From positions 2,183,001 through 2,247,000 of the forward strand of contig JARHVA010002125.1 in the NCBI GenBank assembly GCA_037957365.1: a DNA stretch of 64,000 nucleotides, written 5' to 3'. Below, one piece after another: positions 12,961 to 25,747 of the stretch; within the stretch, counting starts at the first letter, position 1, and every line of letters begins with the position of its first letter. Position numbers and translations under genes: made by a program. Below the pieces are notes generated by a model, which did not search any database, was not told the DNA's origin, and saw only the letters and a program-made list of their open reading frames with translations. This DNA is from Torreya grandis (lineage: Eukaryota > Streptophyta > Pinopsida > Cupressales > Taxaceae).

Positions 12961-13640
12961 TTGGTTAGAGAGAAAGTAGTTATCACCTTATTGGGGGAGA
13001 GGAGGAGAAGGAAACTATTTCTTGTTCATAAGATATGACATTAAAACTTGATATGTGGTTGTTAGCTTATGAAATAGATACTCTAGGTAGAAACCATGTA
13101 TGTGGGATAAAATCCATGTAACCAGAGTTATCAGTTGTATAGAAATATGTTTATAAAGAGCATTCCAAATGAGAGATAGAAATCAAGGGATAGAGAGCAT
13201 GGAATTGTTCATTAATGCATAAAGGAATTTAATATGTGTTATGATATTTCTAATATGTTTATCAAGATAAAATTGAAATTTTTTCCATATGAGAGATATA
13301 AAGTAAGTAATGAAACCTTATATTAAATACAAGTAAACATTTATTTGAAGGAGAGGGATCTTACTATGTTTAACAATAAATTTCTTATTATTATCCCATA
13401 TTATGAAAAATAAGCATGAAATGTAAATAATGAATCTTTGTACTAGCATATGGCAAACTTCATCATTAATGTACATGATAAGACTGAGTGTGGTTTCCTT
13501 ATTGTTTATAAGAAATGCAATAAATATGTGTAAATAAGTGAGATCCCTTTTTGTTTTTATGTGGAATCTAATTTTAGATGTAAGATGATACCTCAAGTAA
13601 ACAAAGGGACATATTATATGCAAATATGTCCAAAATTATT
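12961..13640. other. Unassigned sequence next to gag relic
   Basis: Possibly the rest of the right element's Gag and leader, but I see no motif. The open stretch at 13,318-13,623 on the minus strand has no recognisable domain and the composition of random AT-rich sequence. Confidence 0.3.
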
Positions 13641-14592
13641 TAATGTACTTTATGTGTACCATAAACTATGGTGAGATATTATATAATAATTAGTGTCATA
13701 TTTTGTGAGCCTACTTTTATGGATTAGCTACTTTAATTAGTGTACATAATTGTAATAATTATAAATATACACTTAATTATGAGTTTTCTTTATGGCCCTA
13801 ATTTTAGATTCTACCTATAATAATAATGTTATCTATTGTAACATTATTGTTATGTATAATTATAGTTTAGTCGATAATAATATTTATAGATCATATGCCT
13901 AATAACTATAATTATTTTTAAATATGTACTATTATTGGAGTATTATTCCATTATATCATAAATAGTTATAATGATTAGTTTAAAAATAAAATAATCAAAT
14001 ATTCTACATAAGATAAGTCGATAATAATACTTAAGATAATATTATAACTTTTGCAATAACAAGAAATATGATAACTCTCCTAAAAGTAAACTAAGATATA
14101 TAAATGAAAGATTATGTATCATGTGAGAAAAGACTTGTTATGAGATATTTGATCTATGTAGTTATGATGACTGGTTATTTGTTATGTTTGAGAAATGTGT
14201 ACATGGAAAATAAAATTTGATATGTTGATTGTCATAGATGTATTAAATTTGAATTACTAATGAAAATTATGAACATGCAGTCTAATAAGGTTATATCATA
14301 TAATCCCTAATGTAGAATATACTATAATAATATTATCCTATAATGTATAGTTATAGCTATACATTAATATTGGCCCAAACAAGCACCATGATATTAAAAT
14401 AAATGGTTATTATACTCAATATGGAATAATACTATAATTAATAATGCCTCAATACATTACTATAATAGATAAGCTATAGTGACATAATGTTGTGAAAACC
14501 ATATATCTTTATGCCTAATAACTATAATTTTTAAAATTTCATAGTATTTTTTAAAATTTAATTTTTCAAACATATATTAAGAATTTAATATA
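13641..14592. repeat. Extremely AT-rich block with repeated TAATAACTATAATT motif
   Basis: The phrase 'gcctaataactataatt' occurs near 13,897 and again near 14,514, and short ATA/TAT palindromes such as 'tatagttatagctata' are dense. Near 14,370 there is 'ggcccaaacaagcacc', the sort of sequence seen at ends of some small plant DNA transposons. I could not pair terminal inverted repeats, so a MITE is only a possibility. Confidence 0.3.
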
Positions 14593-15420
14593 TGTTGGAA
14601 ATATACTACTAATGCTATTACTTGTGGTCTTACAGAGACTGAGTTCACCAAGGTAATTCATTGTAAATATTCTAAAGAGATATGGGATAAAATGCAAATA
14701 ATTTATTAAGGATATTCAAAGGTCAAGCTTACTAAGTTGTAGACTCATAGAAGGCAATTTGAAAGTCTCAAGATGAGGGAAGAAGATTATATGGAATCAT
14801 TTTTGTAGAGATTTTATGAGATTTTGAACATCATTAGAGGCCTTAGAGAGAACCTAGAAGAGGCAATTATAGTTCAAAAGATATTAAGGTCTCTATCTCT
14901 CAAGTTTGATATAAAAGTATCTTCTATAGAAGAAAGTCATGATCTTACTCAGTTTAAGATGGATCAATTGCATGACACCCTTAATACCTATGAGATGAGA
15001 GTAAATGATGATATAATACCAAAGAAGGAAGCACCATTCAAGACAAAGATGAATCCTAAGAAGAAGTTCCAAGGTAATAAACCCAAAGAGGATGACATAT
15101 CTGAAATTAATGAGGATGAACTAATTACTTTGATTACTAGGAAATTGAACATAGGCCCAAGGAAGTATAAGGGTAAACTACCCTTTAAAGGTTTCAATTA
15201 TGGAGAAATAGGACATTTTTCTCATAAGTTCCCTCATAAGCATGGGAAGAATGATGATGAAGAGCATAATGAAGGATAAAATGAAGACAAGAAGACATAT
15301 AGGAAGAAAGGATTTAGAAATTATAATAACAAGAATAAGTCCTTCAAGAAAAATAAGAGTCTATACACCAAATAAGACTATAGCTCATCAGATGAGAGTG
15401 AAGATAGTGACTAAGAGTCT
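14593..15420 (+). pseudogene. gag: Ty1/copia Gag (UBN2-type), 5'-truncated
   Basis: This encodes the copia Gag domain that builds the element's particle. The sequence starts abruptly inside the domain (NAITCGLTETEFTKVIHC, then KEIWDKMQIIY) and continues through QFESLKMREEDYMESF, IIRGL, VQKILRSLSLKFD and LHDTLNTYEMR, the normal order for plant copia Gag. From 14,824 to 15,279 it is open. The zinc knuckle near 15,184-15,240 survives as FNYGEIGHFSHKF: the His is kept but the three Cys are replaced by Gly, Tyr and Phe, so it could not bind zinc. A Lys/Asn-rich and acidic tail (SSDESEDSD) follows. About the first 80 residues are missing, stops are present, and no protease, integrase or RT follows. 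Confidence 0.88.
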
Positions 15421-15442
15421 TTACACTCTTAGTCACTATCTT
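15401..15442. repeat. Perfect 18-bp inverted repeat with 6-base loop
   Basis: Arms AAGATAGTGACTAAGAGT (15,401-15,418) and its exact complement (15,425-15,442) are separated by ctttac. It lies at the acidic end of the copia gag relic, where a stop interrupts the frame. There is no downstream U-tract typical of a bacterial terminator, and this is plant DNA. Confidence 0.95.
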
Positions 15443-16995
15443 TAAATCTCTAGGCATGTCATGAATCTTTGTTATCTCCATGTATTATTAATTAAATATT
15501 ATAAGAGAAGGATAATGTTGTGGTGGTTGATAATTTTTATTCTCTTAATATTAAGAATAAGAAGAATAACTACAAGTACCAGATGACCAAGGAGGAGAAG
15601 GAATATGAGGAATTCTGGGCAACTCTTGGTTTCACATTGTTTCAGGACATTGTGAAGTAGGGTGTCTTTGCCTATGATTCTTAAGAGATATATTATATTA
15701 TGGAGATGTAATTTTATGTGCTCAATATGATAATTCCAATCAAATAAGGTCTTTGGCTAAGGGGGAGAACAAGATCATGGGCTTGTTTCAGATATTTATG
15801 AAAGATCTATAATACAGGGTCAAAATGAGTGTTTTTAGGTTGCCTAATGAGATTGATGGAATATAAAGAAGAGTTTGGTGCTCAAAAAGGTCTATGGATT
15901 TATTTGTGATGTTATACAAGTATTGTTTTGATCTAAAGGTATATTTGTGCCAATTGAAGAAATTTTTGTGTGCTCTCATTTTTTCTCAATTTTTGGATTA
16001 AGGGAAAGCAAGCCTAAAATGGGTGATATGATTCTATGTTCCCAAAGGTATATAGGCTCAAATACTAGTCCAAAAGTGAGTGATGGATGTATTTAAGTGT
16101 GCAAGAAGTTCAGAGGTATGCGTTGACTAGAAGGAGGTTGTTGACCTTATTTGTTTTGAGATTCTAGGGTTTTGGGGCTATGCTATAAAAGTTGTTTGCC
16201 TTGTACATTGAGGTCTGAGGCTTCTTAATATTTTTAATGGTGCAAATGGGTTTTCAAATAAATATTCACATAGATTTTAAGGTTTGTGGTTCTCAAGTCA
16301 TTCATGTTTTTATCAATATGGAGGGCTAATTGGCTAGTAGGTTTATGAAGTATGTTGTAGAGGATGATCTTGGTAATGAAAATTGGTGTACTTGATGGGG
16401 AATATGACAATACACTATATATGAAGTTTCATGTCTTGAATATGTGTCTACTAAAATTTATGGGCTCTACAAATTCTAGTTAGGGCTATAAGGAGTCTAG
16501 ACATGCCTATAAATGAAGGTGTGATGTTTTTACTCATTTTCTCCAAAATATCAAAGTATGAGTGCTTTAATAAGATTTATAAATTTGGTTTAGATCGTGT
16601 TTTCTATTTTGTGAGTAGTATTAAGTTATGTTGGTGGTCCTTGTGGTGGCTTGAGAGAGAAGGCTAGTAGGCATGTGTGGTGGTTCTTTATAGTGTGTGG
16701 AGATCTGAAGATGCTCAAAATGTGAAATGGATAAGATATATTAGGGGGAGTCCCTCTTAGATGTTTTTTTGTGAGTTCCATTAGATTTTAGTATTTTTTT
16801 TGTGTTATGTATTCATTGGTTACAATGCTTAGTTGAAGAGAGTGTTGGCATGGAGCAAAAGGAAGTTGTTAAGGCAAGAAAATGTAAGATCAAGGTAAGG
16901 AGGATTTTTTTATCATATTTCAAAGTTTATCCTATTATATTGGTATTATTATTATTCCCTCAATATCAGTTGGTACCCACTTTGTCATTGTGTCA
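15421..16995 (+). mobile_element. Decayed copia internal region lacking pol domains
   Basis: The part to about 15,660 still reads as a weak continuation of the Gag frame (YQMTKEEKEYEEFWATLGF). After that I find no integrase, RT or RNase H motif. The final stretch 16,780-16,990 resembles the minus-strand region 50,380-50,640 in the sister copy, both ending in a PT-SLCQ-GRK-like reading before the purine tract. Most of pol therefore seems deleted or absent. Confidence 0.45.
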
Positions 16996-17014
16996 AATGG
17001 GGAGAAAGTTCCTA
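16996..17014 (+). promoter_or_regulatory. Copia polypurine tract region
   Basis: 'gtcaaatggggagaaag' matches 'gtcaaagggggagaaag' on the minus strand at about 50,385-50,401. In both copies it lies some 60 bases before TGTTAACATCAATGA, which I take as the LTR start. Plus-strand priming sites of copia elements have this A/G composition. Confidence 0.55.
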
Positions 17015-17071
17015 TTATGAGAGTGCTTGAAGAGAGAGATGAAGGTGAGCTATATTTTGATATATGATGGT

Positions 17072-19790
17072 TGTTAACATCAATGAAAAATGGGGATGTT
17101 TTTGGAGAGTTTTAAATGATTATATAGTGATGTAATGGAGGTGTCAAAGTGAGTGGATGAAGTTACTTGATTATCTAAGTGATAATGACAAAGTGTGCAA
17201 TGTGTTTGTTCTAGTATGCTTGAAGTATGATTGGTTGATCTTTAGTTTTGGCATGTTTAAAGATGTTTATGGATGAGTTTGGAGTTTTGATCATGTGAAA
17301 GAGGTCCCTAATATTTTTTTTAATATTTTATTTCTTATGTGCATAAGTGGAATTAATTTGGTATTCCGTAGTTTTCATCTAGACATTTTGGGTTTAATGG
17401 CAGAAAATCTGAGTAGGTAGTTTGATGACATCACCATTTACACACATGGATGAGTCAAGGGTGATTGGTCATATGGTTTTAATAAAATTTGTTCTTATAT
17501 ATTATTCAATAAATTTAATACCATGTACCAAAGTGTTTCAAAATATATGCAAGTGCAAAGTTGGACTCTCAGGTATTTTGATAGTGTTTTTCCATAGCCA
17601 AATTTGCATGAGACAAGAAAGAGCCAAGTAGTTTGGTGATGGAATATATCAAAAATGTGGAAGTTTAAAGATAATTTTATCATATGGTATTGTTTAGTTT
17701 TGTGCCTATTTTATTTTTTCAAAATTTCATGTCAAGCGTTGAAGTGCAATAAAAGATATGCATGTTCAAAGTTGTCCTTTCAGACAAGTTTTTGACAGAG
17801 TTGGCTCTGTGCTAGAAAAATTTGAGTGAGGATTTTAATTTCATTATATATAAAATGTGTTAGGGTTATAAGATAATTTTTAAACATGTTTGGATTATCC
17901 TATGTGAGGTTATCATATGGTCCAAATTTGAGAACATACGAGTGAGCAAGGTAAAAGATATGACTGTGCAAAGTTGGCCTTCCAGGTAAATTGCAAAGTT
18001 TCCCATACTTAGTCATTTTTGCATAAGTTAAAGTTAGAGAAAAATTTATGGAGCACATTTATCTAAGATTTTATGAATTATTTATATGGTTCTAAGTTTT
18101 TATTGTTTAAGACTAACCAAAGATAAATATCAAGCTTCTTCCAAGGATCAATAGTGAGCGGGTGATCGTACATATAGAGATCAATATTGTGCTTTAAATT
18201 CAAGAGGTCAAAGTGATAGTTATCTATCATAGTTAAAGATAAAAAAATATTAAATAATATCTATGGTGTGTGTTTAATTAGAGTATGGAGGACATGATAT
18301 ACAAGCACAATGTTCAAAGTTTAACTGTGACCATTTGCATTTGAATATTTGAATTTGCAAAGGAATGACCAATGCCTATCTTTTAGGCCATATCTTTTGA
18401 TCTATGTAGAATTTACTCATGGTTTATAATAAAAAATGTATAGGGCTCCAAGATGCATCTATAAATATATATTTTAATATTTTAAAGTGTGTATAGTTAA
18501 AGTTATGAAGATTCAAATTTGACTGTGCTCGTGTATATTCTGCAAGTGACTCAAGAAGATTATTCATGCTTATTTTGATGTTACTTCAATATCTCATGAT
18601 GAATTTACTATTGGATAATTTTTTATACTCCATGAGGAACATTTTTGTTCATTATGAAATTTTGACCATTTGTATATAGTATGAACAAAGTTTAAGAAGC
18701 TAACTATGTATTTATTCATAATGTTCTTATGCACCAGGTCAGTGTTTGAGTTGTTTGAGCATATAGAAAGGTGAATAGAGTTGATTTTGATGATTTTAGA
18801 ATGTGAAAGGGGTAATGTTTAGTGGACCTATGTAATTGAAATAGGTTTTATGTTCTTATTTTTCTTGATGAAGTGTTAAATGGGTGAATAGGTCTTCATG
18901 AGACTTATAAGAGCTACAAGGGCCTATTTGATAGGTGTAACTACTTAAGGGTGACCCATGGGTGATATGGATGATATATGAAGATTATTTTGAGCCATGT
19001 ATTATTTTGAGATATTAATTAATGGATAAGGTATGCCTAATGGCCAACCAAAGTGTTGATTATCATGTATGCTCTATCAATAGTGAAACCAAATGTGTTA
19101 GTTTCTAGATTTGTGAGAGATTAGAGAGAGGCTTGTGTGTGTTAATTATGGATAAAAGGAGAGGTAGAGTGACCAGTGGATGATTTGAATATTTTAATAT
19201 ATTGAGAACTATTTTTATGACTTGTAAGTCATAATTCTATTGGTAAAATAGTGCTCTTGCAGATTGAGTGTGAGTGAAGGTGAAGAGTGATAAGCAGAGG
19301 TCCATCATCAGGTACTATATACATTAGGCCAAAAGAGGACATGTTCTTAGGTGTTTCTATGGAAACTCAAAATCTAAGGAGGTTTTATCCTCCTTTCAAG
19401 GTGAAACTTGCTAAAGGTCTAGTTTTTGTTGTAACTCAGCTAGACAGGTGTGGTAACACCTTGTGGGATTGTATTCTCACTAAATAAGGGATAGTAATTC
19501 CTTGATCAGTTACAAATAGTCCAAAATAGATCTTATTATTATAGGAATGCATTACAATTTTAGGTTCTAATGGTTTTTCTCCCCCAAAAGGTTTTCCCAC
19601 ATATGTCATGTGTCATTTGTTAAATGATTGATCTTGCATTGTCTCTGTTGTTCATTATTATGAATGATGTGTATGCTTCATGAATGCTTATGGAAATTGA
19701 TTAAGAATTTGAAAGTGATTGAAATTGAAGTTGGATTATTTGGAATCATTGATTCACCTCCTCCCCATTGATTTTACCTCTAATAGATAA
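17072..19790 (+). mobile_element. Ty1/copia 3' LTR, plus strand
   Basis: It starts TGTTAACATCAATGA and shares many stretches with the minus-strand copy at 36.0-37.7 and 50.1-50.3 kb, for example 'cttgatgaagtgt', 'ggtgaataggtct' and 'cttaagggtgacc' in the same order at 18,870-18,950. The end region (19,560-19,790) carries 'ggttttcccacat', 'ttgattaag..ttgaaag' and a C-rich 'gattcacctcctcccc' stretch, as in copia LTR ends. The exact 3' end and target duplication were not found. Confidence 0.65.
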
Positions 19791-21726
19791 CATGAAATAA
19801 AATCTACCTAAGGGGGTGATACACCAAAATGTCTCCTTCACCTATCTAATATGCAATAAGAAGTTGGATTATTACATGAAATTTATTTTAATAATAAAAT
19901 AAATGTTATCCAAACATAATTATTTAAAATATAAGATATTATATTAATGCATGATCTAAGGTAGCTAATCAATAGGTCTCTCAAGGAGACTAATGAAGGA
20001 TTAAACTTGCCATACATACAAGGCTATTTAATCACATTATGTAACCTTTAGAGATTATTAACCACTTACAAATAATTAAAAAGGATAGGAAAAATATAAG
20101 GAAGTATTCACCTTCACTGACATTCATCTACAAACCATAAGCATACACTAGTCACAAGCATTGAGGAGGACAAAATAAAATATTACCCAATTCAAAGAGA
20201 CAAGTACAAGTCCTTTATTTAGTAGGGATTTGCCACAACTTAGGTTAAGGATCCTTACAAATTATAAAACAAGACATACTTAAAGACAAGGTGAAAAAGG
20301 AGAGAGAGGGACAAAATCCTAAAAACTAGGGATGACTCATCCACTTAGTCCTCCTTCCATGTAGTAATTACTATATTTTACCTCTCTTCACATAAATGTC
20401 ATAGGATTAGAGTTGAAATTATTTGGAAGTATTGAATAAATATTGAGCATTTATTGGTGAAGTTTGACCACTTAAAATTCCTATATCTTTGCTTTCATAC
20501 ATTATATATTAGATTGCATGTCTTCCTTAATGAATAAGTATTACTCCATGAAAATAGGTCTTAAATTATTCATCAATTAATCCATTGAATAATTTTCCTC
20601 ATCCATTTATGAGGTCTCTCCACCTTGTTGGGGTTATTATAAGACTCTTGAATCTTGTTTAACTATGTCTACTTGACTTGGCATAGGAGAAGAAAAAGTC
20701 TCTTCAAGGTTGTTGAAAGATATTTCAATATTTTGAATGTTTATTTTAACCTATAAATACTAACTTGTTCTTGATTGAATTGGAATAGGAGACAAGGATC
20801 AACCTTGATAAAGCTTGTTGGAAAACCTCTATGTATTGATTTGGTGGTTTTATCACTTGAACTCCTCCTTTAGTAATATGGTGTAGAAGGAAGAAAAATT
20901 GGTTTTTCCTTGAATAAAACAATTTAAATCCATGGATGAACTCTAAACATCATATGAAACCTAAAAAAATACACTTTGAGCCATTAAACACTCTAAAAGA
21001 TCTAGTTTTGCACCTTTACCTTACTTTTCTCTCAATTCTTTATAACCCTCAAAATAGGTAAACCTCCTTGTTTAGAAGAACATACAGATGTTACTAGAGA
21101 AAAATGACATATTGGAGAACCCAGTATTATTTTACATCCCCATGTCATGTTTTAGGAGCTAACTCTAAGTAGAAGTACACTTTTTATCCCATTTTCTTTC
21201 TCCAATTAGGCCTCTTTGCCTAAAAATTGAGATTTGGTCCAAAATAATTCCCACATGTGTGAAAACTCAAAGAAAAATTTGATTCAATTTACCCATACCA
21301 AGACCATTTTATATGTCAAATTTTAACTCTTGAGACCCTGTATGAATAGGTGAATCATGAAATTACCATTGGTAAGCTCCTTCTTAAATGGCACCTCCAA
21401 ACTGCCTTTCAAGTATAGGTTGGTATGATGAATTAAAAGGGAATATGGATGAAATTTTATACCTTAGTGTATATAATACAACCCAATACATCCTCTCCAA
21501 TTGTTCCTACTCAAAATCCTTGGATTCCACCTTAAAACCCTAAAAACACAACATCTAATATAATTCATATAGTTTCTAGTAATAAATGTTCCATGATGAT
21601 AACCTTCAGGGATAATAAAATTATATTTTATGTGATACAAGGTCAAAAATATGAATTTAAAGGAATGTTTCACCTTATCTCTCTAGTTGAGCTCCTTAAA
21701 GGGTTTAAAGAGTCTATGAGTAGCGT
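19791..21726. other. Unassigned repeat-like sequence, left flank of element B
   Basis: No protein motif or RNA gene is visible in 1.9 kb. It was joined to the sequence right of 32,699 before element B inserted. Composition resembles LTR DNA elsewhere in the window, but I found no second copy. Confidence 0.4.
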
Positions 21727-21731
21727 AGTTT
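21727..21731 (+). repeat. Target site duplication of element B, left copy (AGTTT)
   Basis: AGTTT directly precedes the TG of the left LTR and is identical to 32,695-32,699 right after the CA of the other LTR. A perfect 5-bp match at both outer ends fixes the element limits. Confidence 0.85.
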
Positions 21732-24700
21732 TGTCAGTGCAAGTTTTATGCACACCACAACCATAATGAGGTAGCCTCTAATATTTTAAAATCTCAATGG
21801 AGGTAAAATAAAATAAAAGGCATGAGTTTTTGGTATGTAGTTTATTTAAACCTATTTATGGAATAGATGTAGGGCATGCAAGTTGTTGACAAGGTTTTTT
21901 GGATGAAGGTGTGGTTCCTAAAGGATTGTGAAACTCTATGTGAATTGGATGGGTGGTTGGCTTCTAATATAGAGGAGGTAGGTATTAAAAAAACTCAAAA
22001 ATGAGACAAGGGTAAGGAAAAAAATAAATTTTATGTGGTTTTTAGTAACTACTTCCCTAGCTAGTTTTTAAAAGGACAAGTGCTCTTATAACATATGCCT
22101 GTTGCTAGTAGTGATTACAAACACACAATCAGACATAGCTAAGAGGTATAAGGAGATAAATATTTAGGAATTAAAAAGCCTCATACAAAGGATTATAATT
22201 TTAGATTATCTATTTCACACCCTAAATTAGGAGAGTATGGCTTGGGCTAGTGAAGTATCTGAGGTAGTTGATGCACACACACAAAAACTACATCTAATAA
22301 AGCACTCATGCACAATCAGAATTATGAATTAATTTGAACTCGACTATTTTAAATAATATATTTTCTAATATTTTAATATATTTTTCACATTTAGAGATTA
22401 TTATATCAATCAAAATATTTAATAATTTATTTACAACTTTTGCATATAAGAGATTATTGAAACATACAACCAAAGAAAGTAATAACTAATTACACAAAAA
22501 TTGGAAAGAAAATACACAAACATATTCATTGATGATCAAAACTAATACTAATTTTGTATTTAAAAATTCTCTAACCAAAATCCAAGTTGGATTACAATTG
22601 TTTATATAGACTTGGGGAAGGGGTCACCTCATCCTCTAAGTTTATGCAAGGTTATTACATGTGATAGTCAAAACATGAGTTCTCCCAATGGTCTTTAATC
22701 ATATAAGAGTCTAGTTATAGTTATTCATTTAATTTATCCTTTGCCAAAGTTATGGAACATGTGCATGTGTAAAAATATTAAGGCAATTTTTAACAATTAT
22801 AGCTTGAACTGTATGAAAACTTAGAATATGTGACATTTACCAAAATTGCACATGCCTCTTTTTATAGATTGTAAGAACAACATACTAATCCTTCAGATTA
22901 ATGACATTAAAATAAAACTAAAACATATTCATGAAGTACCAAAATCTCTTTACCCATGTTTTTATAACTAGTGACATTATTGTTAGCCATGACTAATTGA
23001 ACTGTGCATTACATGCTCACCCGTGCCTTTTATAAAATTTGGATCTTCAATTTTCTATTTTCTATTTTCTATTTAAGACATGCATGTTCATGATCCTTGT
23101 ATTAATTATGAGTCCTAATATTTTTTGATAAATATAACACATGTATTTACAAATCTAAGTATTATGTCCATAATGCCCTACTAGCTTTCAAAATGCAACA
23201 CATGTCAACACCTAATTAAGTCTAAGATCTTTGAAAAGTCCACCTATGACTTGTACCATTGATCCTTAAGTACTAGTTTAACATAGATCATTTTATTTTA
23301 GTGTTATTGGATCATTGACTCCTATGTTCTTGACACTTATTATTCTCTATTTTTCTCTACTTCATATATGTGCCACTTGGCAGCCACTCAGGGCTCCTAA
23401 ACTCTACATACTAGACTCATCGCTTCTTCTCATGGGTTATTGGATCTATGTAGTGGGCTTCTATGATGGTGAAATTTTTCACTCTTATAGGTATTTGACA
23501 TTTCAACTTGCTCTTATGTCATTTGATCAAATGAGATTGAGTGACACGTGCTGTAGGATCTTGATTTTAATCTAAATGGGTAATCTACAAGGTTAAATTT
23601 AACTTTTGTGTGATCATAAAATGAAATCTTCATAAATATCAATGACATATGTGCGATTATAAAATTTAATTCCATAAATTAAGAAATTATTGAGGTTAAA
23701 TTTGACATTCACGTGACTATCAAATGATGTCCTCATGACCATAAAATGATGTTTGTATGACTATCAAATTTAATCTTGTCAACTTGATGCATATCATTTA
23801 TTTGGGATTCCCTACTCCTAAAAACATAAGCAAAAAATGACTTAGCATAATATAAAGGTCCCTGCATGAATATTCTAGCATAAGGTCTTAGTATTAGTGA
23901 AATACAATTGGGATCCTTGAAAAAAATCTTAAATCAAGATCAAGACAATGAAAATTATTCTCTAAGCAAGGGTGCCACTTGGCAGCATGGTATTTGTTTT
24001 GGGGCAATTGTTATGGAATAATTATTGTGAGCCTTCTATTTTTGATACCCTAATTTCATCAGAAAAAATATATTAGACATAAAGTATGAAGGAATTCTAT
24101 TAGGGGAATTATTTTGGACAAAATGTCTACAAAAATTATCTCGAAGACTCAATTCTCTCAGACAAAATGTTTGAAGGAATGTTTGAATGGATGGTCCCAA
24201 AAAGGGATAAAGGGCATAATGTTTCAAAAAAAATTTCTAAAGGAATTGATTTAAGGGAAAAAGGCCTAGGATACAAGTACTAAAAGAATTAGTTGAAGGA
24301 TAAAGTGCTTAGGACAAAAGTTTCAAAGGGCATGTGTAAAGGGAACAGTCTCTTAGAAAAAATGTTTGAAGGGTAAGTATTAGACGGAAAAGGGTCCAAG
24401 ATGAAGTCCCAAAGGGTAAGTGGTCACTTTAAAAATCCTGAAGGGTCTTTTTCAAAATTTCCAAAGGGTCAATTCAAATTTTTTGAAGGGAATGTGCCCT
24501 TGGGGGAATTGTTTTGGGCCTTTTGTGTTGGATAAAATGTTTGAAACACAAAGCTCGAAGGAAATGGCCTCGGGCAAAAAGTCCTAATGGATAGGCTCAT
24601 AGGGTTAAAAAGATTGAGATAAAAGTACCAAAGGGCATGTTTAAAAATGGCTAAAGGGTCTACTTTGTGGATAAAATGCCCAAAGGGTATACTTTGTAGG

Positions 24701-25747
24701 GTACATTTTGATTGGAAAGGACCCTTACAAAAGTCCTGAAGGGTAACCATAAAAGTCTTGAAGGGCACTTTCAAAAGGCTGAAGGGCAATTCAAAAAAAT
24801 TGAAGGAATATGGGTCCTCAAAAAAAATTCTAAAAGTAAGTCAGAGGTAAATGGTCATTTCAAAATTCCCAAATGAATTCCATCATGGGAATTGTTTCAA
24901 AAAAAATGTATGCAACAATCCTATTGAAGACACAATTCTCTTAGACAAAATGTCCAAAAGAATTCAATTAGCTTAGGGAAAGTGTCTTTGACAAAATGTC
25001 TGATAGAAAGGTTAAAAAAGGAAATGTTATGAGATGAAATTATTGAAGGATAGGTGTGGAGGGTCTGAAGGGAAATTAAAAAAGTCCCAAAGGAATTATA
25101 TTGAGAAAATGGTCGTAAAAAAAAGGGTGAAGGACATGTTACACAAAGCCCAAAGGGTAGGTTGCCAAGGTAAAAAAGGCATTTCAAAATTATCAAAGAA
25201 AAAATTAAAAATGTCAAAGGGTACTTTATTAATAATATGAAGGGTCTAATTCATATAGAATTCATCCATGACAAAAGTCCTAAAGGATCTACTTCATAAA
25301 AGTTGAAAGATAATCTCAAAAGACTGAAGGGTAGGTTCAAAGGGGTTGAAGGGAAATTTTATTGATGAAAGTGTATTAGAAAGATTGTTCTCAAGAAATA
25401 AGTCTAATTTGAGGAAAATTTTAAGGTAGAATTAATGCAATAAAAATGCTATCCAAACCAAATTCCATTGAACAAAATGTCTGACATAATAAACCTAAAG
25501 ACCAATTCATGTGGAGTAAAATTTTTTAAGAGAAAATATTGAAAACATAAGTTCAACAACACTCTAGAAGAAGGTTAGTTCATGAAAACATAATACCAAT
25601 GCTACTCTACCAAAGTATGAAAAAGGCCAATAATAGATATTCTCCTATATTTTGCATAAACATATATAAGAGGGGTTCAAAGTCAATACCATAGTCTAAA
25701 AAAAGTGGGTCCCCATTTCTTATGAAAAGGGGGTGTTTGGTACAACA
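21732..25747 (-). repeat. Element B 3' LTR
   Basis: A 4,016-bp LTR. On the minus strand it begins TGTTGTACC and ends CTGACA. It aligns along its full length with 28,704-32,694. It contains a block of 'aaatttgac...catcaaatgatg' motifs (about 23,580-23,790) and a long A/G-rich degenerate array (24,040-25,380). The short open stretches inside are repeat artefacts. Confidence 0.88.
24040..25380 (+). repeat. Degenerate A/G-rich short-repeat array in 3' LTR of B
   Basis: Dozens of variants of 'caaaagtcccaaagggt' and 'gacaaaatgtctgaagg' recur every 20-35 bases with no strict period. The other LTR carries the matching array at 31,010-32,340, so the array belonged to the element before insertion. Confidence 0.85.

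Noticed and set aside
24040..25380. CRISPR-like look of regularly spaced short repeats
   Set aside because: Units are degenerate, spacing is irregular, there are no unique spacers, and the array is duplicated in the other LTR of a plant retrotransposon.
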